NCBI GenBank assembly: GCA_965250115.1
Contig: CBDFNJ010000002.1
Coordinates: 3,596,001 to 3,660,000 of the forward strand
DNA: 64,000 bases
Reading direction: 5' to 3'
From: CBDFHB01 sp965250115
Lineage (GTDB): Bacteria > Acidobacteriota > Vicinamibacteria > Marinacidobacterales > SMYC01
Positions 43,986 to 51,778 of the stretch are shown piece after piece. The notes beneath the pieces are model-generated. The model was not told where the DNA came from. It was given only the letters and a program-made list of their open reading frames with translations, and searched no databases. How positions within the stretch are numbered: the first letter of the stretch is position 1; each line of letters starts with the position of its first letter. The translations under genes and the position numbers were made by a program.

Positions 43986-45047
43986 GTGGCTTATAACGTA
44001 TTGATTCTGGGAGCCTCCTACGGCTCGCTGTTCGGCACGAAGTTGTTGTTGGCCGGACACTCGGTGAAGCTGGTGTGCACCAAGCCCACAGCGGATCTCA
44101 TAAACCGCGACGGAACCATGGTGCGCTTTCCCATTCGGGGTCGGGAGACGCCGGTCGAGATCGCCTCCAAGAGTCTCCCCGGCAAGCTTTCCGCGAGCGC
44201 ACCGGACGCAGTCCATCCCGGCGAGTTCGACCTCGTCGTGCTCGGCATGCAGGAATCCCAGTACGGCTCGGAGGGCGTTCGTGAGCTGATGGGCCGCGTC
44301 GCGGCGGCGCGCGTACCGAGCCTCGCGATCATGAACATGCCGCCGCTGCCCTACCTGGAGCGAATCCCCGGGCTTTCGACCGGCTCTCTAACCCAGTGCT
44401 ACACGGATCCCTCTGTATGGGAAGGCTTCGAGCCCGGGCTCGTCAGCCTCGCGAGCCCGGATCCCCAGGCCTATCGGCCACCGGATGAGGGCAAGAACGT
44501 TCTCCAGGTGGGTCTGCCGACGAATTTCAAGGCGGCGCGCTTCGATTCGGAAGAGCACACGGCGATGCTTCGAAGCCTCGAGGCCGACATCGGCGGAGTC
44601 CGCTACGATCCCGGCGATGGCGCGATCGAAATTCCGGTGAAGCTCAAAGTACACGACTCCCTCTTCGTGCCCCTCGCCAAGTGGCCGATGCTGATCAGTG
44701 GCAACTACCGTTGTATCGGGCAAGAGGACATGATCTCCATCAAGGAGGCGGTACACGGGGACGTCGACCTTTCGCGAGATACCTACGACTGGGTTTGGAA
44801 GCTGTGTACCGGGCTCGGCGCCTCGGACGGCGACTTGGTTCCCTTCGAGAAGTACGCCAAGGCCGCCGGGGGGCTTCTCAAGCCGTCTTCCGCCGCGCGC
44901 GCCCTCTTCGGCGGCGCCAAACACATCGAGCGGGTCGACTGCCTCGTCCGGCAAATTGCCAAGCAGCAGGGGCTCGAGTCCGGCGTGGTCACCGAGATCG
45001 CCTCTCGGGTGGATCAGCGGCTGAAAAAAAATCGCGCTGACGGTTGA
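43986..45047 (+). CDS. Ketopantoate reductase-like (ApbA/PanE N-terminal) protein
   Basis: A 353-residue protein. The N-terminal Rossmann fold VLILGASYGSLFGTKLLLAG resembles ApbA/PanE, but the central and C-terminal parts are divergent (GSLTQCYTDPSVWEGFEPG, VKLKVHDSLFVPLAKWPM) and do not carry an obvious PanE catalytic Lys-Asn-Glu set. GTG start 7 nt after frc, so probably the same transcript. Likely an NAD(P)H-dependent reductase of a hydroxy or keto acid related to the frc substrate; unknown otherwise. A second, different reductase-like protein sits in the pan operon. Confidence 0.7.
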   Translation: MAYNVLILGASYGSLFGTKLLLAGHSVKLVCTKPTADLINRDGTMVRFPIRGRETPVEIASKSLPGKLSASAPDAVHPGEFDLVVLGMQESQYGSEGVRELMGRVAAARVPSLAIMNMPPLPYLERIPGLSTGSLTQCYTDPSVWEGFEPGLVSLASPDPQAYRPPDEGKNVLQVGLPTNFKAARFDSEEHTAMLRSLEADIGGVRYDPGDGAIEIPVKLKVHDSLFVPLAKWPMLISGNYRCIGQEDMISIKEAVHGDVDLSRDTYDWVWKLCTGLGASDGDLVPFEKYAKAAGGLLKPSSAARALFGGAKHIERVDCLVRQIAKQQGLESGVVTEIASRVDQRLKKNRADG

Positions 45048-45071
45048 ACGACCAGATTACCAGGCGTGAAC

Positions 45072-46544
45072 CTACTGTGACGTCCACTCCGGTGGCGCTG
45101 CGAGGATGAATTCCGCAATATCGCCCTTCATCTTCACCAGCGAGGCCTTGTGGATGTACATCATGTGGCCCCCCTCGTAGGTGGCGATGCGGACCCGGCT
45201 TCGAAGCTCCGGGTTGAAGTCGAACTGCGAGAACGTGAACTCGGGCCAGAAGTAGAGCTTGTCGTAGTAGCCGTCGGCGACCAGCACGCGAAGGTACGGG
45301 TTCTGGGCCATGGCCGAGCGCAGCTCCTCGAGAAGGTTCAGATCCGGAGCGTCCTTCCAGGGACTAACTTTGGCCGAGACTTCGTACTTCAGATCGACCT
45401 CGTAGCCGAGGTCGTTTCTCAGGTAGCTGATCATCGTAGCGGTGCCGGTGCCGTGGATGTTGGCTATCGCCGGGTCGAACGCGTGGAACTCGCCGGCGGA
45501 GTCAGAATCGATGCCCTTGTAGCGGGAGTCGATACGGCCCACGGTTCGGTTCTCGTCGCGCAGGAGCTCCTTTCGGAAGCGGTTCCGGGTGATGCGCAGG
45601 TGCACGCTCTCGACGTAGGCCTCGGACAGGCCCGTGTAGCGGGCGAGCCGTCGAGCCATCTCTCCGCGTTCCGATGCGGTCAGGCGGTTTCCCTTCAGAA
45701 GCGCAAGCGCGTAATCCTCGAGGGCGAAGGCCTCCACTTCGTCGAGCATCTCACGCAACGGCTTCGTCTGTAGGTCGGATGGCAGTCTCTTGTGATACCA
45801 GGCGGTGGCGGCGAAGTGCGGGAGGTTGATCGCGTACTCGAGCATCCCGAAGTTCCCGTACTGCTGTCCGAGCGAGCCCGCCGAGACGAGGATGATGCCG
45901 TTCAGGTCGATGCCGTGCCGGCGCGCGAGCAGTGACGACAGGCCGGCCGCACGGCGGCTGCCATAACTCTCGCCCATCAGAAACTTGGGGGAGTCCCATC
46001 GGTTGTAGCGGGTCAGGTAGAGGCGAATGAACTCTCCCACCGCGTCGAGATCCTCCTGGAACCCGTGAAACTGCTTGGGATCCACGCCGGACATGGCTCG
46101 GCTATAGCCGGTCGACACCGGATCGATGAGCACCAGGTCGGCGACGTCGAGCGCCGAGTACTCGTTGTTGACGAGGCGGTACGGTGGCTCAAGCTGAAAG
46201 CCCTCATCGTCGAAGAGTACCCGGCGAGGTCCCAGAAGTCCGAGGTGCAGCCAGACCGAGGCGGAGCCGGGACCGCCGTTGAACGCGAAGAGAATCGGTC
46301 TCGAGCCGGGGTCGGTGGCACCCTCTTGCTCGTAGGCCATGAAGAAGACGTGCGCGAGCGTCTCGCCCTGGGGACTCGTCAGCGGAAGGGTGCCGGCCGT
46401 CGCCGTGTAACGGAGCGACCGCCCCCCGATATCGACGCTGTGTTGCGTCACGGAGGGCCCGGGGTACGGCGCTTCCGGCGCCGCCTGTGCGCGTACCGGT
46501 GCGACCAGGGCAAGAAGAAGACCGAGAGCTGCCATGATTTTCAT
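45072..46544 (-). CDS. Secreted S10-family serine carboxypeptidase
   Basis: A 490-residue carboxypeptidase-Y-like peptidase with signal peptide (LGLLLALVAPVRAQA). Features: FAFNGGPGSASVWLHLGLLGPR (oxyanion hole), nucleophile Ser in FLMGESYGSRRAAGL, Asp in VLVADGYYDKLYFW, and His in YEGGHMMYIHKASL. It would trim C-terminal residues of peptides outside the cell. Monocistronic and convergent with the ketopantoate-reductase-like gene. Confidence 0.92.
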   Translation of the reverse strand: MKIMAALGLLLALVAPVRAQAAPEAPYPGPSVTQHSVDIGGRSLRYTATAGTLPLTSPQGETLAHVFFMAYEQEGATDPGSRPILFAFNGGPGSASVWLHLGLLGPRRVLFDDEGFQLEPPYRLVNNEYSALDVADLVLIDPVSTGYSRAMSGVDPKQFHGFQEDLDAVGEFIRLYLTRYNRWDSPKFLMGESYGSRRAAGLSSLLARRHGIDLNGIILVSAGSLGQQYGNFGMLEYAINLPHFAATAWYHKRLPSDLQTKPLREMLDEVEAFALEDYALALLKGNRLTASERGEMARRLARYTGLSEAYVESVHLRITRNRFRKELLRDENRTVGRIDSRYKGIDSDSAGEFHAFDPAIANIHGTGTATMISYLRNDLGYEVDLKYEVSAKVSPWKDAPDLNLLEELRSAMAQNPYLRVLVADGYYDKLYFWPEFTFSQFDFNPELRSRVRIATYEGGHMMYIHKASLVKMKGDIAEFILAAPPEWTSQ

Positions 46545-46745
46545 TGCCGTGCTCCTTGTTGAGCGGATTGTACCGGCAAAGGGACGATCCTGCTATGCTT
46601 CCCGCCCGCAGTTCTGCGGGGGAGAAGCGCCCCTAGTCGAGCCGCCCTCGTGGAAAAATGGGAGCCGGTGAGTCTCTAAATCGCGTAGTCTTGATCGTTA
46701 TCTTGATAAAAAAGCCGAAACGCGGCATTCACAAGGAGGTTTCAA

Positions 46746-47109
46746 ATGGCAAATCCTTTCGTTCATATCGAGCTCCACACGGGCGACACGAGTCGAGCCA
46801 AGGAGTTCTACAACGGTCTTTTTTCGTGGAAGCTCGAAGACGTCCCCATGGGGGGACTCCTCTTACACGATGATTCAAGTAGGGGAGGGCACCGCGGGTG
46901 GCATGATGCAAAAACAATCCCCCGAGGCGCCAAGCCAATGGGTCTCGTACGTTCAAGTGGATGACGTCGAAAACTCGACGAAGCAGGCCGAGAAACTTGG
47001 CGGCAAGGTCGTGGTGGGCGTCACGGAGGTACCGGACATGGGATCGTTCAGCATCATCGCCGATCCGGAAGGCGCGGTGTTCGGTCTCTGGGAGCCGAAG
47101 TCGAAGTAG
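46746..47109 (+). pseudogene. VOC/glyoxalase-family protein with frameshift
   Basis: The first part, MANPFVHIELHTGDTSRAKE, FYNGLFSWKLEDVPMGG, is a VOC domain start. The second part in another frame is YTMIQVGEGTAGGMM through VSYVQVDDVENSTKQAE and GSFSIIADPEGAVFGLWEP. The frames meet at about 46861-46867 (CTCCTCTTACACG), consistent with one extra base. The joined protein would be about 121 residues, the normal VOC length. AGGAGG precedes the ATG. A sequencing error is as likely as a real frameshift. Confidence 0.8.
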
Positions 47110-47174
47110 GAGCATCGGTGGGCGCCCCTCTGTTTTTGGGGTGCCCGCCTTTTTCGTGTAGGATGTGGGCCGCT

Positions 47175-47660
47175 ATGAAGCTGACGACGATTCCATTCAT
47201 CTTGGCCCTTGCGACGAGCCTCGGATGCGTCGGCTCAGAGCCCTCAGGAGGGACGGATGCGCCCGATCCCGAGCCTCGCGCCGATCTCTGCTCGCTTCTA
47301 GCCGCGTCCGACATCGAAGAGTCGCTGGGAAGGCTGGCGGGATATCCCGCGCCTGGCGACGAAGGTCTCGGCCAGTGTGCGTGGGGCTCCGAGCCTGCTG
47401 TGCTCCTAACGCTTGAGACAGCATGGCTGAGCTCCTTTGACGATTTCGTCGCGGCGTTCGGCGAGGAGTTCGGCGGCGAGGACCCTCGCGAGGAATTCCA
47501 TCCCGTGGACGGCGTGGGCGGCGATTGGGCGATGTACGTGGCCGAACACGATATGGTGCGGGCGTTTCGGGGCGGGCAAGTGCTGGAAGTCAGCTCCGTC
47601 GGGGCGGAGGAGGCTCAGGTCGTCGACCTAGCGACCCGCGCGATGGCGCGGCTACCTTAA
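47175..47660 (+). CDS. Putative lipoprotein (DUF3558-like)
   Basis: A 161-residue protein. Its leader PFILALATSLGCVGSEPSGG ends in a lipobox-like SLGC, followed by a Ser/Gly/Asp linker and a compact domain: DLCSLLAASDIEESLG, GLGQCAWGSEPAVLLTL, then a beta strand FRGGQVLEVSSVG. The spacing of two Cys and the CAW motif recall DUF3558-type lipoproteins. Start ATG 47175; no strong ribosome site. Function unknown. Confidence 0.65.
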   Translation: MKLTTIPFILALATSLGCVGSEPSGGTDAPDPEPRADLCSLLAASDIEESLGRLAGYPAPGDEGLGQCAWGSEPAVLLTLETAWLSSFDDFVAAFGEEFGGEDPREEFHPVDGVGGDWAMYVAEHDMVRAFRGGQVLEVSSVGAEEAQVVDLATRAMARLP

Positions 47661-48012
47661 GTCGTCGTGGTTCGAAACGCCGCGGGCATCGCGACTTCGA
47701 GGCGCTCGATCTCAGGTGCGCACTCCGTGAACTGGTAAGCCTCTGCCGCTGCCGCAGGGAGGACGAAGGTGCTTCCACGACTCTTCTCGCGAACATTCCC
47801 GATTGAGGCACCGACAATTTCTGGCAACCCTGACAAGATTTGTCGCGCTCTCGACCCGAGCGTGTTCACAGAAATTTGTTAGGAGATCGTGCTCAGGGGC
47901 CGCGCGGTTCGCGGCGTCGACAGAAATCGTCATCACGGATAAGGGCTTTTCCTCACGGAAATTGTGGCTGGCACGATTCGTGAAGTAGGCGTAAGCCACT
48001 GGAAAAGACACC
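47661..48012. other. Gap without clear gene
   Basis: 352 nt between the lipoprotein and the repeat protein. Minus-strand frames of 70-100 codons exist but show no recognisable family. I see no hairpin terminator or obvious promoter. Confidence 0.4.
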
Positions 48013-49254
48013 GTGACGATCACATCATTTTTACTACAGGTTCTGGAGTCGATTAACCCTCAGATCTATCTTCCGCTCGGCCTCCTGGCGTTTTGGTTGC
48101 TCTACCGCTTGGGTTGGCTTCGCACGCTCACTCGCTGCATCGACGGAGCCATCGGCGGGAGACTCTCGACTTCGCTCACCTCCCTGCGCGCGAAACGCGC
48201 CGAATGGAATGGCGATTGGTCGAGTGCCGGAGCGTTGCATGAGCAAACAGAGAACAATCACCGCGCGATCGAATGCTTCGAGCTCGCCAGAGACTACGAG
48301 CGCTGCGCCGAGATCTGTCTCGCGCTCGGGCGGCGAGACTATGCAGCCGAGTGGCTCGAGCTCGCGGGGGAGCCCAGGCGCGCTGCGGACTTGTTTCGCG
48401 AAGCATCGATGTTCGCCCGCGCAGCGGAGGCCTACCTGAGGGCGGGCGCCCATCTCCGTGCGGCGGCGGCTCTCGTCCGTAGCGGCAACTATCTGGGCGC
48501 CGCACAGCTCTACTTCGAGCACGGTTGTTTCCAAGATGCCGGTGACGCTTTCGAGAAAGCGGGCCAGCTCGAGAAGGCAGCGGAATGTTTCGAGCAAGAC
48601 ATGACCGAAACCGGGGACCTGCGCTCGTTGACATTGACCACCGCGGAGCGCGAGTTGGCGTCGCGAACCTCCCTGCGTGCCTCCCAGTGCTTCGAGCGAG
48701 CCGGAAGCCTCGAGGAGGCTCAGCGCGTTCTGACCATGGGCCAACATTACGGAGCTGCCGCGGCCACTGCGGCGCGACTTCAGGACTTTCGTGAAGCTGC
48801 CCGACTCTATCGGGAGAGCGGTGACCTCGACAAGGCGCACGATGCGCTCCTGCGCGCCGGCGACCGACGAGGCGCATTTCGCCTGAAAGCCGAGCTCCAC
48901 TTGGATTCGGGCAACGCCATGGCAGGCGCCGAATGCCTGTTGGAAGCAGGAGATCCTGTGCGTGCCGCCGAAGTGTTCCAGACGCTGGGAGAAATCACTC
49001 GTGCAGCGCAGTGCTACGTCAAGGCTGGCGAACTCGTGCGCGCAGCCGCACTGCTGTATCAGTCGCACCGTTACCACGAGGCCGCCATGCTCTTTCGGCA
49101 GGCGGGGCTTTTCTATCACGCTGCACACGCGGCCTCGAGCGCCGGCGACCAGAGGCTGATGGTCGACTGCCTCAGGCGGGTAAGACCGGGCGATCCCAAC
49201 TTCGGATACGCGTCCGGTCTGCTGGCGAAGCTCGTCGCGCCACAGTCGGCGTGA
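48013..49254 (+). CDS. Membrane-anchored alpha-helical repeat (TPR/clathrin-like) protein
   Basis: A 413-residue protein with one N-terminal membrane helix (LPLGLLAFWLLYRLGWLR) followed by about ten short helix-turn-helix repeats with conserved Ala/Gly/Ala patterns: NHRAIECFELARDYERCAEI, EPRRAADLFREASMFARAAE, FQDAGDAFEKAGQLEKAAEC, ITRAAQCYVKAGELVRAAAL. The 18-20-residue periodicity is shorter than canonical TPR. Starts at GTG 48013. It might be a scaffold at the membrane; no recognised family or partner. Confidence 0.75.
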   Translation: MTITSFLLQVLESINPQIYLPLGLLAFWLLYRLGWLRTLTRCIDGAIGGRLSTSLTSLRAKRAEWNGDWSSAGALHEQTENNHRAIECFELARDYERCAEICLALGRRDYAAEWLELAGEPRRAADLFREASMFARAAEAYLRAGAHLRAAAALVRSGNYLGAAQLYFEHGCFQDAGDAFEKAGQLEKAAECFEQDMTETGDLRSLTLTTAERELASRTSLRASQCFERAGSLEEAQRVLTMGQHYGAAAATAARLQDFREAARLYRESGDLDKAHDALLRAGDRRGAFRLKAELHLDSGNAMAGAECLLEAGDPVRAAEVFQTLGEITRAAQCYVKAGELVRAAALLYQSHRYHEAAMLFRQAGLFYHAAHAASSAGDQRLMVDCLRRVRPGDPNFGYASGLLAKLVAPQSA

Positions 49255-49470
49255 GACGTCGATGAACCAGTCCTGAAAGATCCCGCACGGCCGGGCCAAT
49301 CCGTGCTCGAGAGTGGGATCGGCGCCTCCGCGGCAACGTCGCGCCGGATCGCTTGCGACTCGCGTACTCCCCGAGCTTCTCCTTCGAGCGAGTATGGAGA
49401 AGCCTTCGCCGCGCGAGGTATGCCTCCCGTCGTTGAAAACGGCGGCGAGAAATGTAAAGTTGGCGGGGCG

Positions 49471-49716
49471 ATGACGGGCGACAAAAACCAGTATCCCTCC
49501 TTCCGGAGCCATTTCTGGCCGCGTACGCGGGACGGCCGGCTCGGTCTCGCCGCTCTGGTCGTCCTGTTCGCACTCGTCGAGCCCCCCGTGCTCTATCTCG
49601 TTGCGAACCGGATCGAGCCCTCAGTCCTGGGGCTCCCTTTTCTCTACGCCTATCTTTCGGTCCTCTACGCCGCGCTCGTCGGTGTGCTCTTGTGGATTCA
49701 GTGGCGGGGCGTCTGA
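49471..49716 (+). CDS. Small membrane partner of the sodium/solute symporter
   Basis: An 81-residue protein with two transmembrane segments (LGLAALVVLFALVEPPVLYLV and FLYAYLSVLYAALVGVLLW). Proteins of this size and topology (DUF3311/DUF485-like) often precede SSS-family transporters. Start ATG 49471 is used; it precedes the symporter gene with 1 nt between stop and start, so they are translationally linked. Likely a subunit or stabiliser. Confidence 0.7.
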   Translation: MTGDKNQYPSFRSHFWPRTRDGRLGLAALVVLFALVEPPVLYLVANRIEPSVLGLPFLYAYLSVLYAALVGVLLWIQWRGV

Positions 49717-49717
49717 C

Positions 49718-51217
49718 GTGGAACCCTGGGTCGTCGCCACCAGTCTGATCTTCGGCTACCTGCTTCTGACGCTCCTCCTCGGTCTGTACGCCAATCGTCG
49801 CCTCACCATCGACATGGAGGATTTTTTTCTCTATGGTCGGAAGGCCGGCTTCGTGGTGATGTACCTCACGATGGTGGCAACGTACCATTCCTCCTTCGCA
49901 TTTCTCGGCTCGGGAGGTTTTTTCTACACGCACGGCATCGGGTTCTGGGACGCCGGCACCTGGACGATTCTCGTCGGCGCCATCACCTACGTCCTCGGCT
50001 CGCGGATCTGGGCCCTGGGAAAGCGGTTCGGCTACGTCACGCCTGCGGACCTCCTCTCCGATTTCTACGAGAGCGAGGCGGTACGCGTGGTGGTCGCCAT
50101 CGTCTCCGTCGTATTCACCATCCTCTATATACAAGTGCAGGCGCAGGGACTGGGGTACATCATCTCGGTCGCATCGGACGACCGCATCTCCTTCGAGCTC
50201 GGAACGCTGATCCTCCTGGTCGTCGCCGCCGTGTATCTGGCGGCGGGGGGTCTTCGTGCCGTCTACTGGACGGATGTCGTTCAGGGCGTATGGATGTATG
50301 TCGCCATCTGGGTGGGGGCTCTCGTTCTCACCTACAAGCTCTTCGGAAGCCCGCTCGCGCTCTGGCAGCGGGTCGCTACCGAGCGTCCGGACCTGTTGAC
50401 GCTTCCTGGACCGCAAGGGTTCTTCACGCCGGGCATGTGGGTGGGCATGATGATCTCTCTCTGCGGTGTCATGCTGATGCCACAGATGATGATCCGTTAT
50501 TACACCGCCGTCTCCGATCGAACGATAAAGTGGCTCGGCGCGACGACACCGATCTACCTGGTGAGCCTCTACGTGCCTGCGGCGTTCGTCGGGCTGGGAG
50601 GTGCTCTTGCGATCCCCGATCTGGAGGTGGCGGATCGAGTTTTTCCCGAGCTCTTGTTCCGCTACGCTTCGCCCTGGTTGACCGGCGTGATCCTGGCCGG
50701 CGCCACCGCCGCCGCGATGTCGACGCTCGATTCGATCCTGCACGCCAACATGACGGTCCTGACGCGAGACGTGTACCAGAGGTACGTTCGGACCGATGCG
50801 AGCCAGGCTCACTACGTGTGGGTGGGGCGGGCCATCGTGGCTGCGCTCCTCGTCATCGGCTACATCCTCTCGATTACGTCCTCGGGGTATCTGGTCACCC
50901 TCGTATCGGTCTCCGGCTCCGGAGCGCTCCAGCTTGCACCCGGAATCTGCGGCGTCTGCTTTCCAGGCCGGAGACTTCTGACAAGAGCCGGGGTTCTCTC
51001 CGGTCTCGCCGTCGGGCTCGCGACGCTGTTCTGGGCGCTGGTGCTGTCGCCGCATCCGCTCGGCATCCACGGAAGCATCTGGGCCCTCGCCGCGAACACG
51101 CTGGTCACCGTCGTGGTCTCGCGGCACACCCCCCCACCGTCGCCGGAGACGGTCTGGCGCATCCACGGGGAGATCGAGCGCTTCATCTACGGCTCGGAGA
51201 AAAAGAACAAAGCCTAA
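49718..51217 (+). CDS. Sodium:solute symporter (SSS family)
   Basis: A 499-residue 13-TM-type sodium symporter. Features: LGLYANRRLTIDMEDFFLYGRK at the start, TYHSSFAFLGSGGFFYTHG, GGLRAVYWTDVVQGVWM (conserved), and ATAAAMSTLDSILHANMTVLTRDVYQ, the Na-binding TM8 with Ser/Thr. GTG start immediately after the small partner. Substrate unknown; with DUF3830 following, import of a carboxylate or amino acid is plausible. Confidence 0.88.
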   Translation: MEPWVVATSLIFGYLLLTLLLGLYANRRLTIDMEDFFLYGRKAGFVVMYLTMVATYHSSFAFLGSGGFFYTHGIGFWDAGTWTILVGAITYVLGSRIWALGKRFGYVTPADLLSDFYESEAVRVVVAIVSVVFTILYIQVQAQGLGYIISVASDDRISFELGTLILLVVAAVYLAAGGLRAVYWTDVVQGVWMYVAIWVGALVLTYKLFGSPLALWQRVATERPDLLTLPGPQGFFTPGMWVGMMISLCGVMLMPQMMIRYYTAVSDRTIKWLGATTPIYLVSLYVPAAFVGLGGALAIPDLEVADRVFPELLFRYASPWLTGVILAGATAAAMSTLDSILHANMTVLTRDVYQRYVRTDASQAHYVWVGRAIVAALLVIGYILSITSSGYLVTLVSVSGSGALQLAPGICGVCFPGRRLLTRAGVLSGLAVGLATLFWALVLSPHPLGIHGSIWALAANTLVTVVVSRHTPPPSPETVWRIHGEIERFIYGSEKKNKA

Positions 51218-51246
51218 CCCTGCGCCGGTTCGTTGGATAGGTGGCT

Positions 51247-51690
51247 CTAGTCGGCGCGCTCGACGCGAAAGGGCTTCACGCCCTCGGTGTGCAGGCGGGC
51301 ACACATTTCGGCGAAGCCTTCCAGGTTCTCGTCGATCCGAGCGAAAATGTTGACCTTGATCGGACCGTCCATCATGCTCGGCCGGGCCCCACGTCCGTAG
51401 ATGAAAGCGAGCTCCGACATGTCGTCCGGCCAGTCGAAGAACCTGCCTCCCTTCTGCGAGTAGAAGGCGATGTCGCCGGGCAAGGTATGAAACGTCTGGT
51501 TCTCGGGCGGGATTCGTATCGTGGGATCGATGAGGAGATAGGCCTCGGGGCCGGACCACCGCCCGTGGGTGAGATCGCCTTCGAAGGGTAGCCGATCCCC
51601 GATGATGCGACACGTCTCGGGAGCCTCCGATTGGAGGAGCGGCGCGAACACCTCGACGCCGTCCGCGGGGAAGTGAAGTCTGATACGCAC
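51247..51690 (-). CDS. DUF3830 family protein (cyclophilin-like fold)
   Basis: A 147-residue protein matching DUF3830: RIRLHFPADGVEVFAPLLQ, PETCRIIGDRLPFEG, HGRWSGPEAYLL, NQTFHTLPGDIAFYSQKG, IYGRGARPSMMDGPIKVNIF. The start is probably GTG 51690; frames upstream lack support. Cyclophilin-like fold proteins of this kind often lie next to transporters or amidohydrolases. Here it is convergent with the SSS symporter. Function unknown. Confidence 0.85.
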   Translation of the reverse strand: MRIRLHFPADGVEVFAPLLQSEAPETCRIIGDRLPFEGDLTHGRWSGPEAYLLIDPTIRIPPENQTFHTLPGDIAFYSQKGGRFFDWPDDMSELAFIYGRGARPSMMDGPIKVNIFARIDENLEGFAEMCARLHTEGVKPFRVERAD

Positions 51691-51778
51691 GAAAAAGAGT
51701 GTATCAAATGCGGATGACCGGAGCTTCCGTGTTTCTGGGAGTGGCGGCAAGCGGAGCAGGTCGCGGTGTTGACGATTG

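Noticed and set aside
48034..49512. Minus-strand open frame of 492 codons opposite the helical-repeat gene
   Set aside because: Composition is that of an antisense shadow; the plus-strand gene has regular helical repeats and a TM anchor.
49172..51613. Very long open frame on the minus strand (813 codons) over the symporter
   Set aside because: It is Arg/His/Pro-rich, has no recognisable domain, and lies antisense to the SSS symporter and small TM gene that carry clear family motifs; a shadow in a GC-rich region.
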